NCBI RefSeq assembly: GCF_001429785.1
Contig: NZ_LMJF01000013.1
Span: 93,040 to 157,039, forward strand
Reading direction: 5' to 3'
DNA: 64,000 nucleotides
Source of the DNA: Lysobacter sp. Root916
Lineage (GTDB): Bacteria; Pseudomonadota; Gammaproteobacteria; Xanthomonadales; Xanthomonadaceae
Positions 19,533-28,366 of this stretch are shown here, piece after piece. Made by a program: the position numbers and the translations under genes. Each line of letters opens with the position of its first letter. Positions within the stretch are counted from its first letter, which is position 1. Under the pieces are notes generated by a model that saw only the letters and a list, made by a program, of their open reading frames with translations, had not been told where the DNA came from and did no database searches.

Positions 19533-19733
19533 TCAGTCGTCGACCAGGGTGAAAAGCGCGCCGCAGTAAGGGCACTGGCATTCGCGCTCGGCCTCGATCG
19601 GCAGGTACACGCGCGGATGCGAATTCCACAGCGCCATCGACGGCAGCGGGCAGCTCAAAGGCAGGTCCGCGCGCGTGACGGTGTAGCGCTGTTCGGCGTT
19701 GGCCTGGGTGGGATGGGCGTTGGCTGCGGTCAT
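19533..19733 (-). CDS. Small zinc-finger protein (zf-CHCC family)
   Basis: A 66-aa protein. The Zn-ligand pattern is visible as LSCP, then HPRVYLP and CQCPYCGALF, which is the CHCC zinc finger shared with the mitochondrial complex I subunit NDUFS6. The ATG at 19733 is chosen because upstream codons have no similarity to the family. It lies just before the glycosyltransferase gene on the same strand and is probably co-transcribed with it. The function of the free-standing bacterial form is not known. Confidence 0.85.
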   Translation of the reverse strand: MTAANAHPTQANAEQRYTVTRADLPLSCPLPSMALWNSHPRVYLPIEAERECQCPYCGALFTLVDD

Positions 19734-19864
19734 GACGGAACGGCGAGTGGCGACGCGGACACGCAGTTTAGCAGGTGCGGGGTGGGCGATTCCGGCCCTC
19801 ATCTGCCCTTTGGACAGCGCCTTTCCAGAAAAAGAAGAGAAGACCAAGAGCTAGTGGAACTGAG

Positions 19865-19987
19865 CCCCTCTCCCGCTTGCGGGAGAGGGGTTGGGGTGAG
19901 GGTCCGGCGCGACCGCGCAGCTCAAACCTCATCCCGGACCCTCATCCGCCCTGCGGGCATCTTCTCCCGAGGGTGCGAGAGAAGGGA
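19865..19987 (+). repeat. Dispersed palindromic repeat, family A copy 3, with a second repeat
   Basis: The third copy of the CCCCTCTCCCG...CGGGAGAGGGGTTGGGGTGAGGG palindrome is at 19865-19902. It is followed at 19939-19987 by a different dyad-rich element, CCCTCATCCGCCCTGCGGGC and CTTCTCCCG...GAGAAGGG. They occupy the spacer upstream of the zinc-finger gene and downstream of the pirin gene. Confidence 0.75.
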
Positions 19988-20011
19988 ACAGAGAGAAGGG
20001 GCTAGGGTTTA

Positions 20012-20716
20012 CTACACCGGCAAATCGAAGAACAACACATTCGCCGCCTCGGCACCGAGCCCAACGATGCTCAAAGCACCGTCCTCTTCCCGATACCCCA
20101 GCGCATCGCCCGCCTGCAGGCGGCGCCCATTGGCCTCGACCTCGCCTTCGGCCACATGCAGCCAGTACAGGCGTGCGGGATCGAGCTCATGTTGCAGGGT
20201 TTCGCCCTGGACCGGACGCGCGCCGTACAACCACGCCTGCTGGCGGATCGCGATGCTGCCCTGGGCCCCGTCCGGCGAGGCCAGCAGGCTCCAGCCCTCG
20301 CCGCGCACACCCGCCTCGCGCTGGGCATAGGCGGGCTGGGCGTTGAGGCGGTCGGGCTGGATCCAGATCTGCAGGAAATGCACCGGCTCCGATTCGGAGG
20401 CGTTGAACTCGCTGTGCTCGACGCCGTGACCGGCGCTCATCCACTGCAGTTCGCCGGGGCGGATGGTGCCGCCTCCGCCGGTGCTGTCCTTGTGCGCCAG
20501 ACCGCCGCTGAGCACATAGCTCAGGATTTCCATGTTGGCGTGGCGGTGCGGCGAGAAACCCGCGCCGGGAGCGACGCGGTCCTCGTTGATCACGCGCAAG
20601 GGGCCGAAGCCCATCCAGGCCGGGTCGTAATAGCCACCGAAGGAAAACGTGTGGTGGCTGTCCAGCCAACCGGCCTGGACGCGGCCGCGGCTCGCGGAAG
20701 GGCGTTCGACGATCAT
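20012..20716 (-). CDS. Pirin family protein
   Basis: A 234-aa bicupin. The N-terminal cupin shows LDSHHTFSFGGYYDP, then GFSPHRHANMEILSYVLSG and the metal-site SAGHGVEHSEFN, which supply the His/His/His/Glu metal ligands. The C-terminal cupin is shorter and lacks obvious ligands. Relatives such as YhhW have quercetin 2,3-dioxygenase activity in vitro; the physiological role is unclear. It sits 5 bases downstream of the YceI gene on the same strand, so the two are probably one unit. Confidence 0.9.
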   Translation of the reverse strand: MIVERPSASRGRVQAGWLDSHHTFSFGGYYDPAWMGFGPLRVINEDRVAPGAGFSPHRHANMEILSYVLSGGLAHKDSTGGGGTIRPGELQWMSAGHGVEHSEFNASESEPVHFLQIWIQPDRLNAQPAYAQREAGVRGEGWSLLASPDGAQGSIAIRQQAWLYGARPVQGETLQHELDPARLYWLHVAEGEVEANGRRLQAGDALGYREEDGALSIVGLGAEAANVLFFDLPV

Positions 20717-20721
20717 GGCGC

Positions 20722-21315
20722 TTACTGCTTCGCCGCTTCCGGCTTGGGCACGATAGCTTCGGTGGTGATGTGGATCGTCACCTCGTCGCTGACGTTGGGC
20801 ACGTACTTGCCCACGCCGAACTCGCTGCGCTTGATTGTAGTGCTGGCGTCGAAGCCGGCCGCCGCGCGCTTGGCCATCGGCTGCTCGCCGACCTTGTTGA
20901 TGGTCACGTCCAGCACCACCGACTTGGTCACGCCGTGCACGCTCAGGTCGCCGGTGACCTTGAGCTTCTTCTCGCCCGCGGCCTCGACCTTGGTGCTCTT
21001 GAAGGTGATGTTGGGGTACTTGGCGGCGTCGAAGAAATCCTCGCTGCGCAGGTGCTCGTCGAACGCGGCGACGTGCGAGTTCAGCCCGGCCAGCGGGATG
21101 GTGACCTCGACCGAGGACGCCGACGGCTTGGCCGGATCGTAGGTGATGCTGCCGTCGACCTGGCCGAAGTGGGCGACCGGGTTGGAGAAGCCGAAGTGGC
21201 TCCAGCCGGCGACGACGTCGGTGTGGTTGGGATCGATCTTGTAGGTCAGCGGAGCGGCCGTGGCGGCGCCCGCGAAGGCGAGAGCGACGGCGGCGGCGAG
21301 CAGGAAGCGCTTCAT
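20722..21315 (-). CDS. YceI-family periplasmic lipocalin-like protein
   Basis: A 197-aa protein with a Sec signal peptide (cleavage near residue 20, ATAA) and a YceI beta-barrel. Typical stretches are YKIDPNHTDVVAGWSHFGFS at the start of the barrel, then GSITYDP, HLRSEDFFDAAKYPNITFKS and GDLSVHGVTKSVVLDV. YceI proteins bind isoprenoid quinones or polyprenyl chains in a central pocket. It is upstream of the pirin gene by 5 bases. Length is normal. Confidence 0.9.
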   Translation of the reverse strand: MKRFLLAAAVALAFAGAATAAPLTYKIDPNHTDVVAGWSHFGFSNPVAHFGQVDGSITYDPAKPSASSVEVTIPLAGLNSHVAAFDEHLRSEDFFDAAKYPNITFKSTKVEAAGEKKLKVTGDLSVHGVTKSVVLDVTINKVGEQPMAKRAAAGFDASTTIKRSEFGVGKYVPNVSDEVTIHITTEAIVPKPEAAKQ

Positions 21316-21390
21316 GGCGGGAAATCTCCGGGTGGGGCCCTAAGGCCGGTCTGTGCGGGGCGTACTACGGGAAAACGAAACCGGCGCGGA

Positions 21391-21978
21391 TCACAGGATC
21401 TGCGCGACCTCGTCGAAGGACAAGCGCGGCGAACGCGGGAACAGCTTGGAAGCGTCGCCGTGGCCGAGGTTGATCAGGAAGTTGGACTTGATCGGCGTGC
21501 CGGCGAAGAAAGCCTTGTCGACCTTGGCGTTGTCGAAACCCGACATCGGGCCGGCGTCCAGGCCCAGCGCGCGCGCGGCCAGGATCACATAGGCGCCCTG
21601 CAGGCTGCCGTTGCGGAACGCGGCGGCGCTGCGGCCTTCGCGCGGACCGTCGAACCAGGCCTTGGCGTCGGTGTGCGGGAACAGGTAGGGCAGCTTCTCG
21701 TGGAAGTCCTCGTCGTGGGCCACGATCACCGTCACCGGCGCCTTCATGGTCTTTTCCAGGTTGCCTTCCGACAGCGCCGGACGCAGCTTCTCCTTGGCTG
21801 CCGCCGACTTCACGAACACGTAGCGGCCGGGCGACATGTTGGCGCTGGTGGGCGCCCACTTCATCAGGTCGTACAGGGCGCGCAGGGTATCGTCGCTAAC
21901 CTCGCCGCCGAGCTCGTTATGGGTGCGGGCGGTACGGAATAGCTGGTCCAGTGCGGCATCGGACAAGGTCGAGGACAT
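21391..21978 (-). CDS. Nitroreductase family protein, RutE/HadB type (malonic semialdehyde reductase-like)
   Basis: A 195-aa FMN-dependent oxidoreductase. The N-terminal [18 protein letters not shown] and [18 protein letters not shown], and the later [20 protein letters not shown], match the subfamily containing RutE and HadB, which reduce small aldehydes in pyrimidine breakdown or act on nitro compounds. No other rut genes lie nearby, so the in vivo substrate is open. The ATG at 21978 is supported by a GGAGAC ribosome-binding site. Upstream in-frame codons to 22095 look non-coding. Confidence 0.85.
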   Translation of the reverse strand: MSSTLSDAALDQLFRTARTHNELGGEVSDDTLRALYDLMKWAPTSANMSPGRYVFVKSAAAKEKLRPALSEGNLEKTMKAPVTVIVAHDEDFHEKLPYLFPHTDAKAWFDGPREGRSAAAFRNGSLQGAYVILAARALGLDAGPMSGFDNAKVDKAFFAGTPIKSNFLINLGHGDASKLFPRSPRLSFDEVAQIL

Positions 21979-22122
21979 CGGAGTCTCCAAGGGGTGCCGG
22001 AGCGGGAGCGCCGCGGCCAAGGGGAGAAGTGTAGAGTCCGGGCCGTTAAGCAACGCCGCCATCGCCGGAACGGATTGATAGCACCAGTGCAACAAAAGAC
22101 GCCTTCAAGCTCGGTTACAACC

Positions 22123-23076
22123 ATGGATGACACTTTGGTCCTGACCGATGGACACGCCGGCAACGTCCGTCAGGCCCAGGCGCTGGCGGCCGCGCTGGGC
22201 CGGCCGGCGCGCGAGTTCGTGCTGGAAGCGCGGGCGCCCTGGGCCTGGGCCGCGCCGCGGCGCCTGCCCGGCGCCACGCGCGCCTTCGGTGCCGCGTTCG
22301 CAGGCGTGCTGGCGGCGCCGCCGGCGCTGGCGATCGGCTGCGGGCGCCAGGCCGCGCTCGCGACCCGCTTGTTGCGCCTGCGTGGCGCGCGCGCGGTGCA
22401 GATCCTGGATCCGCGCATCGACAGCCGCCACTGGGACCTGGTGATCGCGCCCGAACACGACGGTTTGCGCGCGGCCAACAGCCTGTCCCCGCTCGGCAGC
22501 CTGCATCCGGTCGACGACCTCTGGCTGGCCGCCGCGCGCAGCGCCTTCCCGGCCTTCGCCGCCCTGCCCGCGCCGCGCACGGCCTTGCTGTTGGGCGGCC
22601 CCAGCGCGCATGCCGCGTTCGATGCGGGCATGTTCGAAAACTTGATCGCGCGCGTCGCCGCGTTGGTGGAACGCGAGGGCGGCAGCGTGCTCGCGACCGC
22701 GTCGCGCCGCACGCCGGCGATGGTGCGCGAGCAGTTGCGCGCGCGCTTCGCGCACGTACCCGGCGTGGTCTGGGCCGGCCCGGAAGACGGCGCCAATCCC
22801 TACGCCGGCCTGCTCGGCTGGGCGGACCGCGTGGTCTGCACGGCCGATTCGGTCAATCTGTTGTCGGAAGCGGCCGCGACCACCGTGCCGTTGTACATCG
22901 CCGGCATCGACGCGCTCAGCGGCCGCCCGCGCCGCTTCGTCGACGCTTTGCTCGCTAGCGGCCGAGCCCGCCTCTTCGACGCCACCGATGCGCTCGCGCC
23001 GTATGCGGTCACGCCGCTGCGCGAGACGGCACGCATCGCCGACGAGGTGCGACGGCGTCTGGGGTTGGGCGCTTAG
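22123..23076 (+). CDS. Mitochondrial fission ELM1 family protein (GT-B-like)
   Basis: A 317-aa protein of the ELM1/DUF1022 family. It starts TLVLTDGHAGNVRQAQALA and shows IGCGRQAALATRLL, a central LLLGGPSAHAAFD, a later SRRTPAMVREQL, and the C-terminal CTADSVNLLSEAAATTVPLY. The family was named from a plant mitochondrial fission factor, but the fold resembles GT-B glycosyltransferases and the bacterial role is unknown. The ATG at 22123 is chosen since homology begins there. It stands alone, divergent from the nitroreductase gene and convergent with glnE across a repeat-filled gap. Confidence 0.85.
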   Translation: MDDTLVLTDGHAGNVRQAQALAAALGRPAREFVLEARAPWAWAAPRRLPGATRAFGAAFAGVLAAPPALAIGCGRQAALATRLLRLRGARAVQILDPRIDSRHWDLVIAPEHDGLRAANSLSPLGSLHPVDDLWLAAARSAFPAFAALPAPRTALLLGGPSAHAAFDAGMFENLIARVAALVEREGGSVLATASRRTPAMVREQLRARFAHVPGVVWAGPEDGANPYAGLLGWADRVVCTADSVNLLSEAAATTVPLYIAGIDALSGRPRRFVDALLASGRARLFDATDALAPYAVTPLRETARIADEVRRRLGLGA

Positions 23077-23093
23077 CGCAACGACGCGCTACG

Positions 23094-23424
<331 letters not shown>

Positions 23425-23731
23425 CCTGCCGGCGTTCAGCCGCGCACGAACCTGCGGTTCGTAAGCCGCGCAGCTTCACCCTTTTACAAAGGAGTGAGTC
23501 AAAAGCAAAGGATGGGACTTGCTTGTAGGAAGGCGCTAAAGACACTGGATCCCCGCTTTCGCGGGGATGACGAGCAACAGCAAAGGCATCATGTCCAAGC
23601 GCCTGCAGGAGAGCGCCGAAGGCGCCGCATGCTCGGCTACGCCGAAGTAAAGCGGAGCCCGCTTGTGCAGGGATGACAACGTAGAGCGAGCGGAACCGCG
23701 GAGGATGGGATCGGCTACCTAAGCAAGTTAT
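23425..23731. other. Gene-free spacer downstream of glnE
   Basis: No gene is supported here. It contains a short palindrome, CCCCGCTTTCGCGGGG, at about 23551-23566, within a sequence of the GGATCCCCGC...GGGGATGACG type that is common between genes in this group. The remaining bases show no clear signal. Confidence 0.55.
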
Positions 23732-26563
23732 TCAGTCGAACGCCAAACCCTGCGCCTTCGCCGCCGCGCGTATCGCCGCACGCGCCGCCTCCACCGCCTC
23801 GTCCGGCGCCACCCGTCGCGCACGCCGATCCAAAGTGCAATCCAAGCCTCGCGCCAACAAGGTCGTGTGCGCCGAACGCAGCGACGTCGCGGTGACCTCG
23901 TCCAACACCCCGACCAACTGCGCGATCCCGATCAGCCCCGGCGTATCGCGCGGCGTCAACAAGGCCGCATGCGCTTGCGCCTCGCGCAACACTAAGGCCT
24001 GCAGCAGGAATTCCAGATCGACCAGGCCGCCCTCGCCCTGCTTGAGATCGAACGCCGCCGCATCGCTGCGGTCCAGCTCGGCGCGCATGCGCAAGCGCAT
24101 CGCGCCCACGTCCTCGCGCACCTTGGCCGGATCGCGCGCGCTGGCCAGCGTTTGCGCGCGCACGCGCTCGAAATCCTCGCGCAGCCCCGGATCGCCGGCC
24201 ACGCTGCGGGCGCGCACCAGCGCCTGGTGCTCCCAGGTCCAGGCGCGCTCGCGCTGGTAGTCGGCGAAGCTGGTCAGCGACGACACCAGCAGGCCCTTGG
24301 CGCCGTCCGGGCGCAGGCGCACGTCGACATCGAACAAGCGCCCGGCCGCGGTCACCGCGCCCAACAGCGCGACCACCTTCTGGGCCAGGCGCGCGAACCA
24401 GCGCACCGCGTCCAGCGGCCGCGCGCCATCGGACTGCATGCCCTCCACGGAGGTGCCGTCCGCGCGCGGCGCGTCGTACAGGAACACCAGATCCAGATCG
24501 GACCCGAAGCCCAGTTCCTCGCCGCCGAGGCTGCCATAGCCGAGCACGACGAAGCGCGACCCCGGCACGCGCCCATGCGCGGCGGCAATATCGCGCTCGG
24601 CCAGCGCGAGTACGCGCAGGACCACGCCGTCGGCCAGCCAGGCCAGCTGGCGCGCGCTCTCCTCGGCCGATTGACGGCCATCGCGCAGGGCCAGGGCGAT
24701 GCGGAAGCTCAACGCCTGACGCACCTCGTTCAAGGCCTGCAGGGTGGCCTCGGTGTCGTCGCCCTCGTCGACCTCCTCGCAGGCCGCGATCAATTCGGCG
24801 CGTCCCGGCAAGGGCCCGGCCACGCGCGCGTCCAGCAGTTCGTCCAACAGCAGCGGATACGCGGCCAGACGTTCGGCCAGCAGGGCGCTGCGGGTCACGG
24901 CCTCCAGCAGACGCGACAGCGCGGCCGGTTGTTCGTCGAGCAGGGCCAGGTAGGCGCTGCGACGCAGGATGTTGTGCAGCAGCGCGAGCAGACGCTTCGA
25001 GGCCAGCATCGGTTGCGAGGACACCGCCGCGCCTTGCAGCAATGCCGGCAGAACGCGATCCAGGCGCGCGCGCGCGCCGTCCGACAAGCCGCGCACGCCG
25101 GGGCTGCGGGCGAGATCGCGCAGCATGGCGTCGGCCGCGGTCGCATCCTCGAAGCCGGCGTCGGCCAGCACCTCGGCCGATCCCGCTTCAGGCAGCGCGC
25201 CCCAATATACGGTCAGCGCGTTCGGCGCGACCGTGCGCCGGCGCGGTGCGAGCAGGGCGTCGAATTCGGCGGTCACGCGCGCGCGGCGCGGATCGAGTTC
25301 GGCGCGCAGCCCATCCCAATCCGCGTAGCCCAGCCCCCGCGCGATTCGCAGCCTGTCGTCCTCACCCTCGGGCAAGGCGTGGGTCTGGGCGTCGCGCAGC
25401 ATCTGCAGGCGGTTTTCCAGCCGCCGCAGATAACGGTAGTCGTCGATCAGGGCCGCGCCGGCGGCTTCGCCGATCTGGCGTTGGGCGATCAGCTCGCGCA
25501 GCGCTGGCAGCAAGCGCCTGCCGCGCAATTCGGGCTCGCGGCCGCCGCGGATCAGTTGCAGGGCCTGGGCCAGGAACTCGATCTCGCGGATGCCGCCCGG
25601 CCCGCGCTTGATGTCGTCGGCCAGTTCCTTGCGCGCGACTTCGGCGCTGATCGCCGCCTTCATCGCGCGCAAGCCGTCGAGCGCGCCGAAATCCAGGTAG
25701 CGCCGGTACACGAACGGGCGCAACGCTTCCAGAAAACGTTCGCCGGCGTCCAGATCGCCGGCGACCGGACGCGCCTTCTGCCAGGCGTAGCGTTCCCAGT
25801 CGCGGCCTTCGCGCTGGAAATACTGCTCCATCGCCGCGAACGACCAGGCTAGGCGGCCGGCATTGCCGTAGGGGCGCAGGCGCAGGTCGACGCGGTGGCA
25901 GAAACCGTCGGCGGTGACCTCGTCGAGCAGGCGCGCGAGCTGCTGGCCGAGCTTGGCGAAGTAATTCTCGGCGTCCAACGCGCGCGCCGGGTCGCGGCCG
26001 TCGTATTCGGTGCTGCCGTCGTGCTCGTAGGCGTAGACCAGGTCGACGTCGGAGCTGAAGTTGAGTTCGCCGCCGCCGAGCTTGCCCAGCCCGAACACCA
26101 CCAGCCGCTGCAGCCGGCCGTCGCGGTCGCGGATCGCACCGTAGCGTTGGGCGAACTCGGCTTCCAGCGCGTCCAGCGCACGCTGCAGACAGATCTCGGC
26201 CAGGGCGGTGCTGCCGGCCAGGGTGGCGTCGACCTCGTCCAGGCCCAGCGCGTCGCGCCAGATCAGCCGGGTCGAGCCGGCCGCGCGATAACGGCGCAGC
26301 AGGCAGCCCCAGTCGGCGCGCTGTTCCGGCGGCAGTTCGGGCGCAGGCCAGGGCTGGGCGCCGTCGTCGGCGGCTAGCGCGCGCAGCAACGCCGGCTGGC
26401 GTGCCAGGGTATCGATGGCGAAATCGCTGATCGCCGCGACCCGGGCCACGCGCTGGGCCAGGTCGGGATCGGACAGCGCGGCGGCGGTCTCGGGCGCGGA
26501 CGCGCGCAGGCGCGCAAGCGCGCGCTCGGTCGCGTCGGAGGGCATGGAGACGGATGCGGACAT
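23732..26563 (-). CDS. glnE: Bifunctional glutamine synthetase adenylyltransferase / adenylyl-removing enzyme
   Basis: A 943-aa regulator of glutamine synthetase. Two nucleotidyltransferase domains are separated by helical linkers. The N-terminal (deadenylylating) one has [20 protein letters not shown] near residues 158-177. The C-terminal (adenylylating) one has [20 protein letters not shown]. Between them lie [21 protein letters not shown] and, later, the equivalent [20 protein letters not shown]. GlnE responds to PII and glutamine and so sets nitrogen assimilation. The length is as expected. It stands alone between a convergent gene and the subtilase gene downstream of which it lies on the same strand. 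Confidence 0.95.
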   Translation of the reverse strand: MSASVSMPSDATERALARLRASAPETAAALSDPDLAQRVARVAAISDFAIDTLARQPALLRALAADDGAQPWPAPELPPEQRADWGCLLRRYRAAGSTRLIWRDALGLDEVDATLAGSTALAEICLQRALDALEAEFAQRYGAIRDRDGRLQRLVVFGLGKLGGGELNFSSDVDLVYAYEHDGSTEYDGRDPARALDAENYFAKLGQQLARLLDEVTADGFCHRVDLRLRPYGNAGRLAWSFAAMEQYFQREGRDWERYAWQKARPVAGDLDAGERFLEALRPFVYRRYLDFGALDGLRAMKAAISAEVARKELADDIKRGPGGIREIEFLAQALQLIRGGREPELRGRRLLPALRELIAQRQIGEAAGAALIDDYRYLRRLENRLQMLRDAQTHALPEGEDDRLRIARGLGYADWDGLRAELDPRRARVTAEFDALLAPRRRTVAPNALTVYWGALPEAGSAEVLADAGFEDATAADAMLRDLARSPGVRGLSDGARARLDRVLPALLQGAAVSSQPMLASKRLLALLHNILRRSAYLALLDEQPAALSRLLEAVTRSALLAERLAAYPLLLDELLDARVAGPLPGRAELIAACEEVDEGDDTEATLQALNEVRQALSFRIALALRDGRQSAEESARQLAWLADGVVLRVLALAERDIAAAHGRVPGSRFVVLGYGSLGGEELGFGSDLDLVFLYDAPRADGTSVEGMQSDGARPLDAVRWFARLAQKVVALLGAVTAAGRLFDVDVRLRPDGAKGLLVSSLTSFADYQRERAWTWEHQALVRARSVAGDPGLREDFERVRAQTLASARDPAKVREDVGAMRLRMRAELDRSDAAAFDLKQGEGGLVDLEFLLQALVLREAQAHAALLTPRDTPGLIGIAQLVGVLDEVTATSLRSAHTTLLARGLDCTLDRRARRVAPDEAVEAARAAIRAAAKAQGLAFD

Positions 26564-26697
26564 CCTGCGATGATGGCATGGCGGCCGCGGCGTTCAGTAG
26601 CGCGCAAACAGCGAACGCCCGCCGCGGCAGGCGCGACGGGCGTTCGCATCGCCACGACCGGTCACCATCGGTCGCGGCGCCCCTGCGCGGTGGCTGC

Positions 26698-28047
26698 TTA
26701 GCGCAGCGAATCGTTGGCGTTCACGCGTCCCTGGCCGAAGAACTCGTCGACGCCGTGCGTGCCCAGGTCGGCCGCGCCTTGCCTGAGCGCGTTCTCCACC
26801 CGCGAAACCTGCAGATCGCCGCCGTTGGCGCCGATGATGAGCGCTGCGATGCCGGCCGCGTGCGGCGAGGCCATGCTGGTGCCGCCGGCCCAGGAGAAGC
26901 CGCCGGTGCTGTCGCTGAACACCAGATCGAACACCCAGCACGGCCGCAACAGGCCGGCGACGGTGCAGTTCTCGTTGCCCGGATACACCGAGTCGCCGCC
27001 CGGCGCGGCGAAGTGGACCGTGTGCTTGCCGTAGTTGGTGTAGCTGGTCGGGATGTCGAGGTTGGTATTGAAGTTCAAGGCCCAGCCGATCGGCGCGGTC
27101 GCGGAGATACCGACCACGCCGTCGACGCCGCCCGGGAACGACATCAGGCGGTTGCCGTCGGCATCGACCGCGCGATCGAAGTCGATCGCGTCGTTGCCGG
27201 TGGACGCGATCACGATGGTGTTGTTCTGACGCGCGTACAACACCGCTTTCTGCATCGCCTTGATCAGGTCCTTGGTGTCAGCGGCGATCGGCAGGCCGCC
27301 GGACACGCCCAGGCTCATGTTGATCACGTCGGCGCCGTTGTCGGTGGCGTAGAGGATGCCTTGCAGGATGCCGGCGAAGCTGCCGCTGCCGGTGAACTCG
27401 GACAGCACCTTGACCGCGAAGAACTTGGCCGAGGGCGCCACGCCGATGATGCCGATGCCGTTGTCGGCGGCGGCGATGGTGCCGGCGACGTGGGTGCCGT
27501 GGTTGAAGGCCGGGAACGGACGCGTCGCGCACGCGCCCTCGCCGGCCACGAAGGAGGTGTTGAGATTGATCAGAAGGTTGGGCACCAGGTCCGGATGCGT
27601 GCAGTCCACGCCCGAATCCAGCACCGCCACCACCGCGCCGGCGCCGCGATATCCGCGCGCCCACGCGTCGGTGGCACGGATCGCGGTGTGCCCCCACTGC
27701 AAGTCGAAGCGGGTGTCGTTGTCGCCGGTGTTGGGCGGACTGGCGGCGTTCTCGCCCAGGCTGAGCCCGCTCACCACGGTCGGCTGTTCGAACTGCAAGA
27801 CCTGGTCGCGCGACGCCGATTCGATTTCGCCCAGTTGCAGCGCGCGCGCGGCGAAGCTGTCGTCGGCCTCGACGATCGCCACGCCGATCTGCGCATAGCG
27901 CGCCTTCACCTGACCGCCGGCGGCGGCGATCTTGGCGGCGAGGGCTGGACTGAAGTTCTGCGCTTTCGCCTGTACGACGTAAGTCGCCGCATGCGCATTG
28001 CCCGCAGCCAACGCGGCCGCGCATACAGCCAATGTCCAACGCTTCAT
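26698..28047 (-). CDS. Secreted S8 family serine peptidase (subtilase)
   Basis: A 449-aa exported protease. The signal peptide ends at AHA (residue 20). An inhibitor-like propeptide of about 90 residues precedes the catalytic domain. The triad is D144 in VLDSGVD, H183 in NHGTHVAG and S391 in GGTSMASPHAAG; the oxyanion Asn is in ASTGND. No C-terminal P-domain or PPC domain is present. The ATG at 28047 has an AGGAGAAGGGG ribosome-binding site and starts the signal peptide directly; a longer frame upstream has no support. Secreted subtilases are typical of lytic, predatory xanthomonads. It probably acts outside the cell on host or prey proteins. Confidence 0.93.
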   Translation of the reverse strand: MKRWTLAVCAAALAAGNAHAATYVVQAKAQNFSPALAAKIAAAGGQVKARYAQIGVAIVEADDSFAARALQLGEIESASRDQVLQFEQPTVVSGLSLGENAASPPNTGDNDTRFDLQWGHTAIRATDAWARGYRGAGAVVAVLDSGVDCTHPDLVPNLLINLNTSFVAGEGACATRPFPAFNHGTHVAGTIAAADNGIGIIGVAPSAKFFAVKVLSEFTGSGSFAGILQGILYATDNGADVINMSLGVSGGLPIAADTKDLIKAMQKAVLYARQNNTIVIASTGNDAIDFDRAVDADGNRLMSFPGGVDGVVGISATAPIGWALNFNTNLDIPTSYTNYGKHTVHFAAPGGDSVYPGNENCTVAGLLRPCWVFDLVFSDSTGGFSWAGGTSMASPHAAGIAALIIGANGGDLQVSRVENALRQGAADLGTHGVDEFFGQGRVNANDSLR

Positions 28048-28366
28048 AACCCCTTCTCCTGGATAAGAGTGACTTGCGTCACGGTCTTCCCCCGTGCCGA
28101 AGCAGGGTAGGCCCATGCGGAAGGGGTCTCAAGGCACGGATTTGCGGCCGAAAACGGCCACCGACTGTCGCGCGGTGCTGGCACGACGCTTGCGGATGGA
28201 GGTGGAACGCGAACTAGCGGGCAATAAAAAAGCCCGCCCCGGTCGAACCGGTTGCGGGCCTGCTCCCTCCCCCACGTCGGGATGCGGGGCGATCGTGAAG
28301 GAAACGTTATCCCCTTTGCACGCTGCACTGCAAAACGATACCCGTCAGTTCAAAAAGCCCCGGGAT
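28048..28366. other. Spacer between amine oxidase and subtilase genes
   Basis: A gene-free stretch of about 320 bases. It holds the upstream region and ribosome-binding site of the subtilase gene and one terminator at 28222-28261. No further gene is supported. Confidence 0.6.
28222..28261 (-). terminator. Rho-independent terminator after the amine oxidase gene
   Basis: On the minus strand, GCCCGC and CCGG pair with CCGG and GCGGGC around the loop TTCGA, with a 2-base interior loop. TTTTTTATT follows. It lies about 105 bases after the amine oxidase stop codon and upstream of the subtilase gene. Confidence 0.8.

Noticed and set aside
24152..25852. 566-residue plus-strand open frame inside glnE
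   Set aside because: It is an antisense shadow of glnE, whose two nucleotidyltransferase motifs are intact.
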